Shown: positions 37,900 through 49,900, counted from the first letter of the stretch. The stretch is DNA of 64,000 nt from Solicoccozyma terricola (GCA_001600875.1 BCLD01000015.1:596001-660000); one strand, 5' to 3'. Program-made: numbers and translations. Notes: generated from the letters alone by a model not told the origin.

Positions 37900-39266
37900 T
37901 CAAGATCCTTTAACATTTTGACTAAGCCATTGCAAGCCTTCGAATAGACCTTCACCGGTTGTCGCGCAGCTGAAGAAGAAAGAGTAAGGATGCAAAAAAC
38001 ATCCATCAGCAGTTTGTTTCTTCTTCTTTCGCCTCTTGCCACCTAAACAACCAGCACCCAGCACCCAGCACCTGGCAACCCCCGGTTCTCGCCTACTCAC
38101 CTTGGATGCACATACCACGAACGATCCTTCATCCTATGCAGACCCAATTTCTCCGTCACTTCCGCCGGCGACATCGCTATTTCAATCAAATTTTCAACCG
38201 TGATATCAGAATGTCTCCCCTCTTCTTATGCGCGGCGCGGCGCGGCGCCTCATCCAAACTGGAAAACCCCTCCCAACTCACCTCCGGGCAAATCCTGCTT
38301 GTTCGCGAATACCATCAATAAACAATCCCTCATTTCTCTATCTGCCAAGATTCGTTCTAATTCTTGACGAGCTTCGTCGATTCGTTCACGGTCTTGGGAG
38401 TCGATAACGAAGATTAAACCCTGAGAGAAATTACCACCGAAAAACCCCAAAAACAAAAAAAAAATACACACACGGATTCGTCAGATGTTATTCCCTTTCG
38501 TTCCGGCGATGTTAGGGTCGGGACTTTACCTGTGTTCCAGTGTAGTAATGCCGCCAAAGTGGTCTGATCTTATCCTGACCTCCGACATCCTACAACCGCG
38601 GTATTTTCTTCCAATCAGCGGGATTCTCGCGGATTGACCACATCAACGCCATCGCCGCCGCTGAAACTCACCCAAACGTTGAATTTGACGTTTTTATACG
38701 TCACTGTCTCGACGTTGAAACCAACGGTAGGGATAGTGGTCACTGATTGATTGAGCTTGAGTTTGTAGAGGATGGCTAGGAATGGGGAATGGAGAAGAGA
38801 CGATGATGTCAGTAGATGAAAGATGTGGGGGAATTCGGTCCGTCCGTCGAGGAATGGAATGAAAAAAAAAAGGAGAGAATAGAGTAATCGTTCGGTTGGA
38901 TCTTGGTATGCGTCCACCCGCCTGGAGTATACCATTGCCAGAAAGCTACACAACCTCGATACCAGCTGACAAGTGTGGTGTACCTTGGATCCCCACCTCA
39001 AAATGGACAGTGAAGCGCCCAACAGGATTCTCCCACACTCTCCCTCTACAATCCCAATCTCATCAACTCGTCTGAACAAACTCATCAACTCACTTGTTTT
39101 CCCAGCAGCGTCTAATCCCAACATCAATATTCTCATCTCCTTATTCCCGAACAATTTACCTAAAGACAAGGTTATTTTGTCAATGTGATGAACGGTGATT
39201 GACAGGGAGAAGAACTGAAGAAGCGGTTGCAAACATACCCATAGCTTTACTCCATTGTGCACCCAT
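37900..39266 (-). CDS. ARF6: ARF6-type ADP-ribosylation factor
   Basis: ARF6 acts at the plasma membrane and in endocytic recycling. Exon 1 (39266-39239) encodes MGAQWSKAM with Gly2 for myristoylation. The following exon gives [20 protein letters not shown], nearly identical to ARF6, then [35 protein letters not shown], a [20 protein letters not shown] block, [40 protein letters not shown], and the C-terminal [12 protein letters not shown] followed by [23 protein letters not shown]6-type residues ([26 protein letters not shown]) separate it from ARF1. Intron positions differ from those of the neighbouring ARF1, so this is not a recent tandem copy. The stop is at 37902-37900. Confidence 0.93.
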
Positions 39267-39986
39267 TTCTTACTCCCAAATGTAAAGCGATATGATTTGG
39301 ATTTTTCTTTTTTGCTGGCTGGCTGTCGAGCTAGGAAATATTCGACCAACTGGTGTATAGGTTCAAGGAGACGTTCGCTAGTAGTATAGTGCACGTTTAA
39401 CGGGAGAAACGGGTCACCAAAGTTCGGATGGGGGTGATTGTAAAAGGAGTGTGTTGGAGCTATGCAACGTAGAGAGGAGAAGAATTTGAATTGATGGATC
39501 AGCCTATGCTCAGAGTGTGTATGCCTAGAACGATAAACAGGTGCTTTTCTTGGGTATCTGAACATGACTCGACGCTCTCGTGCCATGCTCCCTGTTTCTC
39601 AGCTGCGAGTCCCAGTCCATGCCGACTCGACTGAACCGTCGGAGCAGTTCAAGCCCTTTCATCGTTGGCCGTCCTCGCGACAGTTATCGAATCAGAAACC
39701 TCGTCACTCACATCGATGTGGTATCTCCACTGGGGTATACGATACTCTCAGTCCGTTGTCAGGTGTGGTCGTGCGGTGATCCTGTAGCTGGTTGTAGTAT
39801 GAAACGAACGAAGGATGTTGTAGTGCATTTGCATTCCCATCGACTCGGGCTGTTCCTCAAAAGACAACAACCACGCGCCTTGGTGTCACCCGCCGAGAGA
39901 GGAAAGTGGGGGGGGGGAGTGGACAGTCGAGCGGGAGGGAGGGCGGAACACTGTCATCAACACCATCCATCGAGACCGTACGCAAC
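39267..39986. promoter_or_regulatory. Divergent promoter ARF6-type / FAM50
   Basis: A 720-bp region separates opposite start codons. It has no recognisable coding exon. There is a G9 run near 39909 shortly upstream of the FAM50 ATG. Open frames here are short and of ordinary composition; a 5' UTR exon of either gene may be included. Confidence 0.4.
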
Positions 39987-41969
39987 ATGGCTTCCAATCA
40001 GGATGAAGGGAGACGTCAGGCTATGTTGGAGAAGCAGAGGGTCCAATTGATGGTGAGTACGCACAGCACGCTGGACAGACGTTGGGATTAGGCGAAAAGA
40101 AGAACCCCCCCCCCCTGTCCTCTGAACTTGTTCGATTTCCCCCCCCCTCCCCTTCACAGGAAGACTTTCAACGTCAAAAGGATGCTCTGACAAAGGTAAA
40201 CAAATCCTTGCACTTGATACTCCCATCATGCCATCCCATCGTCTTGCATCTGATCATTCCCCGACACGATTATATTTTTCTAGGAAACACTCAAAGCATC
40301 ATCTGCGCCATCCGAGCGATTCACAACTCGTACAGAAGGTTTGGATGAGGCTCTTAAGAAGAGTACGATTGGTTTAGTTACTTTGGAGGATTTCAGAAAG
40401 ACAAAGATTGAGATTGAAGAAGCGCATAGGAGGGAAGCGGCTCAGAAAGTTGGACAGGGGGAAAAGTGAGTGTGGAGTTGGTGGGGGGTGGGGGGAGTAT
40501 AAGTGAAAGGAACACGATCGGCCGGTCTTGGGGGTCATACGCTGAATGAAAAACTTCATATTCCTGCTTACCCTGCTACTTTAGAGACAAAGAAAGCAAA
40601 CCGAAAAAGATAAAGAAGAAAGAGAGATCAAAATTGTCTTTTGCAGCCGACGATGAAGAGGAAGAGGAAGATGAGGGAGGAAGTGATAATCTGAAAAAGC
40701 GGACGAATGGTGATGCACAAGGTGAATTGGGAGGGTTTCATCGGGGGGGGGGGGGGGGGGGGTTTCGACCTAATCCAAGGCTTCATTTCGGATGCTTACC
40801 TCTCCCACCACCACACGATTCCACACCTCCCTCTACACAGAAACCGACCCATCAATCCCATCGAAAAAGGCCAAATTCACTAAGAATCCATCAGTCGACA
40901 CTTCCTTCCTCCCAGATCGTGAAAGAGAAGCACGCGAAAGACACGAACGAGAAGTTCTTCGAAAAGAATGGTTGGAGAAACAAGAAAAAGTGAAATCGGA
41001 AGGTATCGAGATTACATATTCGTATTGGGATGGAAGTGGACATCGGAAGAGTGTAGAGGTTAGTGTGTTTTTGGCGCGGGGTTGTTTTGTCTCGTTGCAT
41101 TGTTAGAAACAATGGGTTGCTGAATGCGGGTCTTTTTGTGTGGGTCGTACGGGGTCAACAGTGTAAGAAGGGAGATGATATCGCTACGTTTTTAGGGAAA
41201 TGTAGAGAACAGTTCCCGGAATTGAGAGGTATCAGTGTGGAAAATTTGATGTATATCAAGGTAAGTCGTTCGTTTCGTCGTTGGGTATTTGAACGAAGGG
41301 GTTTGTGGAGATTGATTGAGAAAATCGGCAACAATCGCAATCGCGTACGTTTTTTTTTTTGCTTTTTTTTCCCGCACGTAGGAAGACTTGATCATTCCAC
41401 ATGTAAGTGTTGAACTCCCCTCGGCAATTTGAAAAGAAAAAGGCCAACCCCCCGTCGGCATTTGACGAACTGACACAACCTAACCCCCGGCACAGCACTA
41501 CACATTCTACGACTTTATCGTCAACAAAGCTCGTGGAAAGTCCGGTCCGCTATTTTCATTCGATGTTCATGATGACGTTCGAATGGTTCATGATGCTTCA
41601 AAGGAGAAAGATGAGGTGAGTGTTTCCTTCGGGGCTCGTTATCCTCCCCCCCCCCCTCCCCCTCGCCCCCCGTCATGGAAGGAGCGCAAAAGCTGAACGA
41701 CCTGGCGCGTGTTTTTTTCTTTTTTGTTCTTTCCTCGTCTTCTCATCATCATTAATAGTCACATGCAGGTAAAGTCGTTGAAAGAAGTTGGTATCAGAGA
41801 TCGAAACATATTTTCCCAGCTTCACGATGGGAGGTATACGATCCAGATAAGGATTATGGATCATATGTGGGTGTTGTTGTTGTTGTTTTTCGTTTTCGAG
41901 AGAGAGAGGGTTTGGCTGATGGAACTGTGTTCTACTTGGTATCACTTTGAAATAAAGAAAATCGCATGA
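39987..41969 (+). CDS. FAM50: FAM50/XAP5 family nuclear protein
   Basis: XAP5/FAM50 proteins are conserved nuclear factors linked to transcription and splicing. The start ATG 39987 opens [20 protein letters not shown], a charged helix continuing through small exons to [20 protein letters not shown] and [20 protein letters not shown]. An acidic exon ([12 protein letters not shown]) precedes the conserved core: [91 protein letters not shown] and [20 protein letters not shown]. If the GTGGGT after GSY is a donor and AAATAAAG an acceptor, the protein ends KIA (stop 41967-41969), like the DKYTIR end of human FAM50. Reading through instead adds about 30 residues ending at 41950. One intron holds a G20 run (40743-40762), others C runs. 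Confidence 0.9.
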
Positions 41970-42117
41970 TGGATTTTTTTTTTTTTTTTTTTGGATTATG
42001 GGAAATTTGGGTTTTTGTTGTAAACGTTCCATGCCAATGAAAATACATTTTTTTTTTTTTTTTTCTCCCCCGAAACATTTATCGAATTCGTGATGTTGAT
42101 GATGGTCTTTCCGAGGA
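41970..42117. other. FAM50 3' region with T runs
   Basis: Two long T runs occur here (about 41976-41991 and 42048-42064). The region is likely 3' UTR and downstream sequence. No gene is seen. Confidence 0.5.
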
Positions 42118-42428
42118 AATAGTAGCGATGCTCGCGAAGGGAGAAGTGATCGCCTCTGGCTATCCTGACTGAGGAGAGCGATCGCTCGCTATACTCGCAG
42201 AAAAGAGCGGTGATCGTTTACCTTTACCCACGGAAGGAGTAATCTCCTACTCGCCACGCTCATCGAACAGAGAAGTGTAGTCCCTCGCTTTAACTCGCAC
42301 GAGAAGAGATAATAATATCGGCTTAATACGTTCGCGAGAAGAAAAATGAAAATGCTTTTTTCTTGGCTCGTTGGAAATAGTCTTCGCTTTCTCGCGAGTG
42401 CAAAGAGAGAGAGAGAGAGAGGGGGGGG
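42118..42428 (-). repeat. Repeat cluster C, abutting the assembly gap
   Basis: This stretch carries degenerate units in minus orientation (GATGCTCGCGAAGG, TACGTTCGCGAGAAG, TTCGCTTTCTCGCGAGTGC). It ends in (GA)n and G8 where the sequence breaks into Ns. The sequence after the gap resumes with ATGCTCGCGAAGAGTTCG (42713-42730), another family member. The family therefore spans the gap and probably caused it. Confidence 0.65.
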
Positions 42429-42703
42429 NNNNNNNNNNNNNNNNNNNNNNNNNNNNNNNNNNNNNNNNNNNNNNNNNNNNNNNNNNNNNNNNNNNNNNNN
42501 NNNNNNNNNNNNNNNNNNNNNNNNNNNNNNNNNNNNNNNNNNNNNNNNNNNNNNNNNNNNNNNNNNNNNNNNNNNNNNNNNNNNNNNNNNNNNNNNNNNN
42601 NNNNNNNNNNNNNNNNNNNNNNNNNNNNNNNNNNNNNNNNNNNNNNNNNNNNNNNNNNNNNNNNNNNNNNNNNNNNNNNNNNNNNNNNNNNNNNNNNNNN
42701 NNN
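42429..42703. other. Assembly gap, 275 N
   Basis: The run of Ns from 42429 to 42703 is unresolved sequence. It lies within a repeat cluster, directly after (GA)n-G8. The true length may differ from 275. Confidence 0.98.
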
Positions 42704-42730
42704 AGAAATGGAATGCTCGCGAAGAGTTCG

Positions 42731-43532
42731 TAAAATCAACAAATCTTTTCGTTCCCCTCCACGACAAACTCGAGACATTCACCTCTTCCCACGCCAAGAA
42801 GCGCCCCCCAACCCCGCCTCCTCCCCCCCGTTACTAAACAAAACATATATATTCATCTCCATTCCACATTTTCTTACATTCCACCCCTTTCCAACTTGTT
42901 ACCTCTAACAGGGCCATCATGTTGTTCTCTTCCCCCCCCCCTTGATTCCCAAGCTAAATACTAATTTCCTGCGAACTCGTGCTGCCCACCAAGATGGATA
43001 GATTTGGGTATCAGGGTTCCCATCCGAGTAGCTTCCGAGGAACAAGTGGTAGTGGTAGTACCCCTATGCCCACCCACGCCCTCCGCCCTCCGCCCTCCGC
43101 CCTCCCCAGTCCCCCCTCCCCACTCCGACTCCCCCGACTCCCCAGTGCGGAGGACGGAGGACGGGGAGGACGGGTACGAGACACTCGCTCACGAATAACA
43201 CCATGTTTTCCCACGACCGTCTTGGAACGATGTGTACTGCCCATGTCATCTGAGACATGCTGGGCCAGCGTGGGACGGGGACGGGGGTATATCCGCCACG
43301 TTGTGTGAAAATGTATGGGACTTTGTATACAACGGCGATGCACCACCACCACCGACCAGTGGCATTAACCGGCCAGGCTATCGACTCGACTTTACACACA
43401 CACACACACACACATCCACCTCATCGACCCACTCACCCACTCACACACACACACACACACAAGCAAGATATCAGCAAACAATGTCACCATCGTAGTTGGT
43501 AGTTGGACTTGATTGCACCGTCTGTCGTTGGG
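42731..43532. repeat. Low-complexity stretch: CCCTCCG repeats and (CA)n microsatellites
   Basis: A short tandem run of CCCTCCG lies at about 43079-43105. Two (AC)n microsatellites follow at 43394-43414 and 43443-43461. An open frame from ATG 42993 is Pro/Ser/Gly-rich and mostly reflects these repeats. It might be an upstream exon of the unknown gene at 44145, but I see no support for that. Confidence 0.6.
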
Positions 43533-43819
43533 AATACAACGAGCGAACAGAGTGAGTGAATCGTACGTCGAAGCGGGGCGAGCATTCGTCTTTTCTGCGA
43601 ACGGAGTGAGCATTCATCGTCTCTGTCTTTGCGGAGCGAAGACAATGTCTCCTGCGAACGTAGTGAGCTGTACTCTCTTCGCGAGCGAAGCGAGCATTCA
43701 TCTCTTCTGCGAACGTAGTGAGCTATACTCTCTTCGCGATCGAAGCGAGCATTCATCTCTTCTCGCGAACGTAGTGAGCTATATTCGCTTCGCTCGCTCT
43801 TCTCGCGAACAGAGTGAGC
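43533..43819 (+). repeat. Repeat cluster D: best-preserved array of the 15-bp unit family
   Basis: Plus-strand units start at 43597, 43654, 43681, 43709, 43736, 43765 and 43805, so most spacings are 27-29 bp. Two unit types alternate: GCGAACGTAGTGAGC (43654, 43709, 43765) and GCGAGCGAAGCGAGC or a one-base variant (43681, 43736). Spacers are C/T-rich and also alternate (TATACTCTCTTC-like and ATTCATCTCTTCT-like), giving a composite period of about 55 bp. The array lies about 325 bp upstream of the unknown gene at 44145, in that gene's sense orientation, so it might sit in a 5' UTR intron. Confidence 0.85.
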
Positions 43820-44144
43820 TATACTCTATGGGGTCCGACTCCTCGTATAGTATTCTCATGAACGAGATGAAAGAGTATAAAATACTCGAGAAAAAAACCG
43901 AGACAAAGGACGAAGACCCGGTTTCAAACGATGATTGACGATTGACGATTGACGATGACGGATGGTGGGACTTTTCGTATGTTATTCGGTTTGGCTTATC
44001 ATCCTATCGTTCACAGATACACCAACTACCGCAAATCGACCGACGCTCAAACCCACCGTTACCCCCCACTCCCCAACCCACCCCCAACCCACCCCACCCA
44101 CCTTCATTTCTCTTCCCCCCCCAACCCCCCCTTCCCCCATCGGT

Positions 44145-46007
44145 ATGAATTTCACTCATCCAACAATGGACAGCATGACTTCCCTCCTCGCTTCATTCTC
44201 TCGTCATCTCTCATCAAGTACAACTTCACGTAACATAGGAGCGGTTCTGGTGGCTGGTACGGCAGCGGGAGGAGGAGGGGGAGGAGGATCAGCAGGGGAT
44301 GCGATTGTGAATGTTCAGGAATTGGGATTGTTGGATTGGTTGTTGGATCCACCGTTACCTGGTCCTCTAGCCTATGTGAGTGGGGGGTGCGGGGGGGTGG
44401 GAAGGGAGCGGCACACTGACAGATCGCGGTTTCAAATCCACTTAGGTCCCTTTCTTGTGTCGTTTCATCGCAGCGTTGATGCTTGCTCCTCTGGTCATAT
44501 TGATGTTACTAGACCTCATTGCATATCGTACGTTTACTCCCCGTTTGCCTTCCCTAATCGGTCGATTCGACCTTACACTGAACAACCCCCCTCCCCCCCT
44601 CCCCCTCCCCCTCCCCCTCCCCCGGCGCGGCGTTCAGTCATCGCAAGGACTTTACACCTCTATCCGACTAGAATCAGATTACCGAGATCCCCACCATTAA
44701 CAAAAGATACCCCTCTCGTCGTTGTATCCCTCGAACACGCGGGTGATAAAGATTCTTCCGCAGTTGGAGATAAATCTATTGGACTTGGAAAACTTGGTGG
44801 AAAACATCGCAAACTTCCATCAGGTGATGGTCATGAAGATAAACTCACATGGTCAATTCTTGAAAATGATTCGAGAAATCCAACGAATCGGAATCGAACG
44901 GAAAAACAAACAATCGAAGATTCATTATTATTATCATCATCGATACATGGTCATTTTTCAACCGCGACTAGTCCATCTGTTTCGATTTTACCAAGTAGGA
45001 CACCTAGTGTGCCTGGATCGCCAAAGAGTCCGTTTAGTACCAGTTCGTTGGTTCCGTTGAGAGATGAAGGGGATGTTAAAGATGGGGTTGAGGGTTTTGC
45101 GGATGGAGACGAAGGGGACGAAGGGGAGGAGGAGGATGAAATCTCAGATGATGAAGAAGATTCGGATATCGAGGAGTGTGGAAAGAGGGATGGCGTCGAG
45201 GATGAGGAGGACGATGACGACGAGTTGGCAAGCGTCTCGATTGTCGTTCCTATCACCACCAACACGACGACGACGACGATGGCCACCACCACCACCACCA
45301 CCAACGATGGACGTGTAGTTGGAGATTCAGATGAAGATACAACGATACGATTCAATTCAACGTCGACTTCGATCCTACGAAAACGAATTGGAAAGGGAAA
45401 AGTAGATTGGGAAGGGATGACGAATGGGTTTACTACGAATGGATCTGGAACCGAATCGGAGAAGCAATCAATTGCGGCCCCGCCAACAACGACGACGACG
45501 ACGACGACGACGACGGCGACGGCGACGGCGACGAGGAAGACGGTGAGAAGAGGGATTAAAAAATTGATGATGACTTCTTCTGTCATCAATACTGGGATTC
45601 CAATCGTCGTTGAACCGAAATCTGGATCATCAAGTGGTGGTGAAGGGGAGGAAGGCAGCGGCGGCGGCGGCGGCGACGACGGCGACGGCAACGAGGACAC
45701 GGACGACATGGACCCGAATTCATCTCCTGCTCGAGCGAAAAAGTATACCGCTTCTCAACAAAGGTATCGAGCGAGTAGTGTTGGAGTAGACGGTCCGTTG
45801 GGTTTGAGTGAGACTGGGAGTGAGAGTGGTGAGGAATTGGGAGGATTGGGATTGGATGATGGAGATGACGAGAATGAGGATGAGGATGAGGATGAGGATG
45901 AGGATGAGGATGAGGATGAACACGGGGAAGAAGAGGAAGGTGATCAGATTGGGTTGCATAAGTTACCACCGAGTTCACTCATCAACCTGGGAGAACCAAT
46001 ATTGTGA
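44145..46007 (+). CDS. Unknown acidic low-complexity protein with one membrane segment
   Basis: I do not recognise this protein. Exon 1 (44145-44375) encodes MNFTHPTMDSMTSLLASFSR and a Gly-rich stretch, then GLLDWLLDPPLPGPLAY. Exon 2 (from 44446) gives VPFLCRFIAALMLAPLVILM and LLDLIA, a strong hydrophobic helix. The third exon continues LIARTLHLYPTRIRLPRSPP and runs to the stop as a Ser/Thr/Asp/Glu-rich tail of several hundred residues with poly-Asp/Glu, poly-Thr (from ACG repeats) and an (ED)n tract near 45867-45925. The second intron contains a (CCCCCT)n-like C tract. The likely topology is a single anchor near residue 90 with a long acidic tail. The exon joins keep frame, which supports a real gene. 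Start choice is uncertain because the frame is open further upstream. Confidence 0.6.
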   Translation: MNFTHPTMDSMTSLLASFSRHLSSSTTSRNIGAVLVAGTAAGGGGGGGSAGDAIVNVQELGLLDWLLDPPLPGPLAYVSGGCGGVGRERHTDRSRFQIHLGPFLVSFHRSVDACSSGHIDVTRPHCISYVYSPFAFPNRSIRPYTEQPPSPPPPPPPPPPARRSVIARTLHLYPTRIRLPRSPPLTKDTPLVVVSLEHAGDKDSSAVGDKSIGLGKLGGKHRKLPSGDGHEDKLTWSILENDSRNPTNRNRTEKQTIEDSLLLSSSIHGHFSTATSPSVSILPSRTPSVPGSPKSPFSTSSLVPLRDEGDVKDGVEGFADGDEGDEGEEEDEISDDEEDSDIEECGKRDGVEDEEDDDDELASVSIVVPITTNTTTTTMATTTTTTNDGRVVGDSDEDTTIRFNSTSTSILRKRIGKGKVDWEGMTNGFTTNGSGTESEKQSIAAPPTTTTTTTTTTATATATRKTVRRGIKKLMMTSSVINTGIPIVVEPKSGSSSGGEGEEGSGGGGGDDGDGNEDTDDMDPNSSPARAKKYTASQQRYRASSVGVDGPLGLSETGSESGEELGGLGLDDGDDENEDEDEDEDEDEDEDEHGEEEEGDQIGLHKLPPSSLINLGEPIL

Positions 46008-46942
46008 AAAACTTTTCGCTGGACCTCTCAACGGCTCTCGCCGTCTCTCCGTGTCTCTCTCGCCGTCTCTCTCTCCGTCTCTCTCTCCGTCTCTCTCTCC
46101 GTCTCTCTCTCTCCTTCTCTCTTACTCTGGAGAGCCACCACCACCACCACCACCATCGCCAACTATGGCATTCAAATGTATCTCCCCCTCAAACCTGCGC
46201 CAACACTCAACTAGACGAAACCCCAGAAATTCGATCCTGGACGCCTCAAACACGCGCCCGCGCCCAACGCTACTCTAGATGCGATGTCCCTGATATAACT
46301 TGTTCCACTGGGTTTCAACCCCCTGTCCGCCCTATTTTGTATTCTCCGTGGTAGTTAGTTGTGTTATATACCCTGTGCGATCTTGATGTATATGAACGAG
46401 CGAGGACGGCGGGGGACAAGGGCCAGACAAGTATGACCTTCCAGGAATAGAGACAGCGAGACAGACAGACAGAAAGACAGACAGACGCGACGGGGCATGC
46501 ATGGTCCATTTATTTGTTCAACCAGACTCATCTCCCCGTCCCTCCTTGCCCACCGTCCCCTCTCCGCCCACCCATCCATCCACACACCCACCCACCTACC
46601 CACACACCCACATTCCCTTGACCAACCCTCCTTCGATCTTGACCGAAAGCGGATGATTTGCTGGGCAACTCCCTCGTCGCGACTTTAAGGATCGACACCT
46701 GCAAGGACGGGGTTTGGACGTATCTGTCGGTCAGGAAATCGAATCTGTCCATCCACATATCTCATCATCACAGCTCGCCCTCATCCACCCGAACCTCATC
46801 TCCGCGTCCTCTCCCCCCGTTCACACCAGGCGGCTCCTTCTCCATCATGGACAGTCGCTGAGAACCCCAAACCCCCCCGAACCACCCCTTCAATCCTTTC
46901 GGAACCTCGGCCAAAATCTCCCAGTCCCCAACCGTCCTCAAG
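46008..46942. other. Intergenic region with (CT)n tract, upstream of chitin synthase
   Basis: A CTCTCCGT-type CT-rich microsatellite covers about 46037-46118 right after the stop of the unknown gene. A (CAGA)n stretch lies near 46450-46485, and A/C- and C-rich sequence leads up to the chitin synthase ATG. No family motif is found in the short open frames. Confidence 0.5.
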
Positions 46943-49900
46943 ATGCAACGCAATATACCCATGCAACATCTCCCATCCTCCGACTCCCTCCCACTCCAAC
47001 CCTCCTACCTATCTCAAGATCCACACCCTCACCCTTCCACACGACGACCTACCACGACCCGTCAACCCTCCCAACTCCGTCGCGCAAAGACATTGACTCG
47101 TCCAGAACGATCTGTAGCTCCAGTCCCCTTAATCACTCCTCCAGCTCTAACCAACCCCACTTCTTTCTCAACATCCGGCGTCATCCTCTCGAATCCAGCA
47201 GATTCTCATCATTTCTTCGGGAGATATAATTGGTGGCAATTGACATCATTGATAACGACTTGGTGGGCACCACCTCAAGTGTTACGTTCTATAGGAGGTA
47301 TCAAGGATCGACCTTCTCGTCAGGCATGGAGAGAGAAGATTACTCTTTGTTGGATCATTCTGCTATTGGGAGCAGTGGTTGGATTCGCGACAATGGGATT
47401 GAACGAAGCGTTTTGTCCGAGTAATCAAACTAGTGCTGGAAATGTAGGAAATTTGAAAGAGTCGCCGGGTGAGTGTGTTGGGGGGAGGTTCAAGATTCAC
47501 ATCAAAAGATAAAATACTGATGGATACTACCGGGATACGTCAGGTACTCTCGGCATATCAGGGTGGTTGGTCGACGTCACCGGCGCAGTCAATTCAGCTG
47601 GCGTCAACTTTCAGACTCTTACGGTTGCTTCAAGCGGACAAGACATTACCAACCTCTTTACAAGACAGTTATCAGATTATCCAGCTTGTATGGGTCGTAC
47701 TGGACTTTATGCAACGACTCCTATTTGCAATTCGACTGCTTCGACCATCAATAAAACGCCGTCGACGAGTGGTTCAAATTGCGTGTTACACAGTCCAACG
47801 TCTGGAACGCTCGCTTCGTTGGGTATGAAAAATACTTCAAGACTGGTTGGATATACGTGGGATCAAGTAGCGGGTCTTTCAGGTTATATGGTCATCAATG
47901 GGGTGGTACTCAATATGCAACCATATTTGGACGCAAACCCGAAACCTGTGACGACGGATACTGTCGATACGATCATCCGATATGCACTTTCCGATACGAC
48001 ATCATCAGGAAAAGACGTCACTCGGATGTTCTTACGCTCATCTACTTCCTTGGCCGCAATCAATTGCATGCATCAGAGATACATTGCAGGTAGGATCGAC
48101 AAGGTCGCTCCTGGTTGTTTCTTCTCCGGTTTATTCCTCTACGCATCACTCATCGTTATCCTCGGAGTCGTATTCACAAGATTCATCATGGCCGTCGTCT
48201 TTAATTGGTTTCTCAGTGCAAGATTATGTCGACCTCCTAGTGAAAGCGAATTGAGAAGGAAAGGAATCAGTCCGAGTGTCATGCCGGAAGGAGCTAACGT
48301 TTCGATTGATAATGGCAGCGGAACCGCTCCATGGGCTTCTGGGGGCAAGAACGGTAAAGGGAACAAGATCAGAAAGGGAGGTCCCTCGATCCCAACCAAG
48401 GATTATTCGGGATCTCAATTCGGAGAGAAACAAATCGGGAGAGGGATGAACGTAAATCAATCGGCTGAGCCATTGATCAATCTATCTCAAATCGGAGCTG
48501 AGCTATTCGCTGTCTGTCTCGTTACTTGTTACTCCGAGGGCGAAACTTCAATTCGAAGTACTCTCGAGTCCATCGCGAATACCTCGTATTCAGATTCACG
48601 GAAACTGCTTTTCATCGTTTGCGATGGGATGATCACTGGAGAAGGTGAAAAGATTAGCACACCAGATGTATGCGTTGGCATGTTGGATGCCGATCCGAGG
48701 TTTGGTGAACCGATGCCGATGGGGTATATCGCGGTAGGGAACGGAGCGAAGAGAGAGAATCGAGCGATGGTTTACGCAGGACACTACGGTGAGTGCCCGA
48801 CCGTTGTCATGATCCTGGTCCCTTTGCTGAAACCCATCCGCCCATGCAGTCTCACGTCTGGGTAGGAGGACACCAGCGATCGTCGTCGTTAAATGCGGAG
48901 TGGATACAGAAGCCACAGGCGAAAAACGGGGAAACCGTGGCAAGCGGGATAGTCAACTACTTTTGATGAACTTTTTCTCAAGGGTTACGTACAACGATCG
49001 GATGTCACCGTTGGATTTCGATTTGTTCAGAAAAATCCAGGTGCTCATGGGAGTTACTCCTGACTACTTTGAGGTGGTGCTGATGGTGAGTGCCGTCGGT
49101 CGACCGACTTGCGATGGTCGTCCGCCCATATTGACGGATCAACCCCCGCCCCTCCCAGGTCGACGCGGACACCAAGATATACCCCGACGCCCTCACTCAC
49201 CTCGTCAACTGCATGCATCACGACAACATGATTATGGGCGTCTGCGGCGAGACTCGGATAGCAAACAAACGTCAAAGTTGGGTCACCGCCATCCAAGTCT
49301 ACGAGTACTTTATCTCCCACCATCTCTCCAAGGCCTTTGAATCGGTATTCGGCGGTGTGACCTGTCTACCAGGTTGCTTTTCAATGTATCGCCTCAAGGC
49401 AAGACGACCGGCAGATGACGATTGGATCCCAATTCTCGTCAAACCAGAGATTGTCAAGGAGTATTCGATGAGTGACGTCACTACTCTGCACCAGAAGAAT
49501 CTGCTGCTTCTGGGTGAAGACCGTTTCCTCTCGACTCTCATGCTACGGACATTTCCCAAGCGCAAAATGATGTTTTGTCCCCAAGCACGGTGTCACACAG
49601 TGGCTCCGGATACCTTCTCAGTGTTGCTCTCACAACGACGACGCTGGATCAACTCTACTATTCATAATCTCTTGGAATTGGTCCGAGTGCAGAACCTCTG
49701 CGGGACATTTTGCTTTTCAATGCAATTTGTAGTATTCATGGACCTGTTGGGAACGGTCGTACTACCGGTGGCGATATGTTTGACATACACTCTCATCATC
49801 CGATCCATCATCTCTCCACCTGAAAACTTTCAAGAATGGATTCCGCTCTTGCTCTTGGTCACCGTCATCGGTCTCCCTGCTATCCTGATTCTCATCACCA

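Noticed and set aside
42993..43308. Open frame starting MDRFGYQGSHPSSFRGTSGS
   Set aside because: Most of it translates CCCTCCG tandem repeats. I found no join to the downstream gene and no family motif.
44425..44446. GGTTTCAAATCC resembling a tRNA B box
   Set aside because: No A box or acceptor stem can be paired around it, and it lies at the end of an intron of a coding gene.
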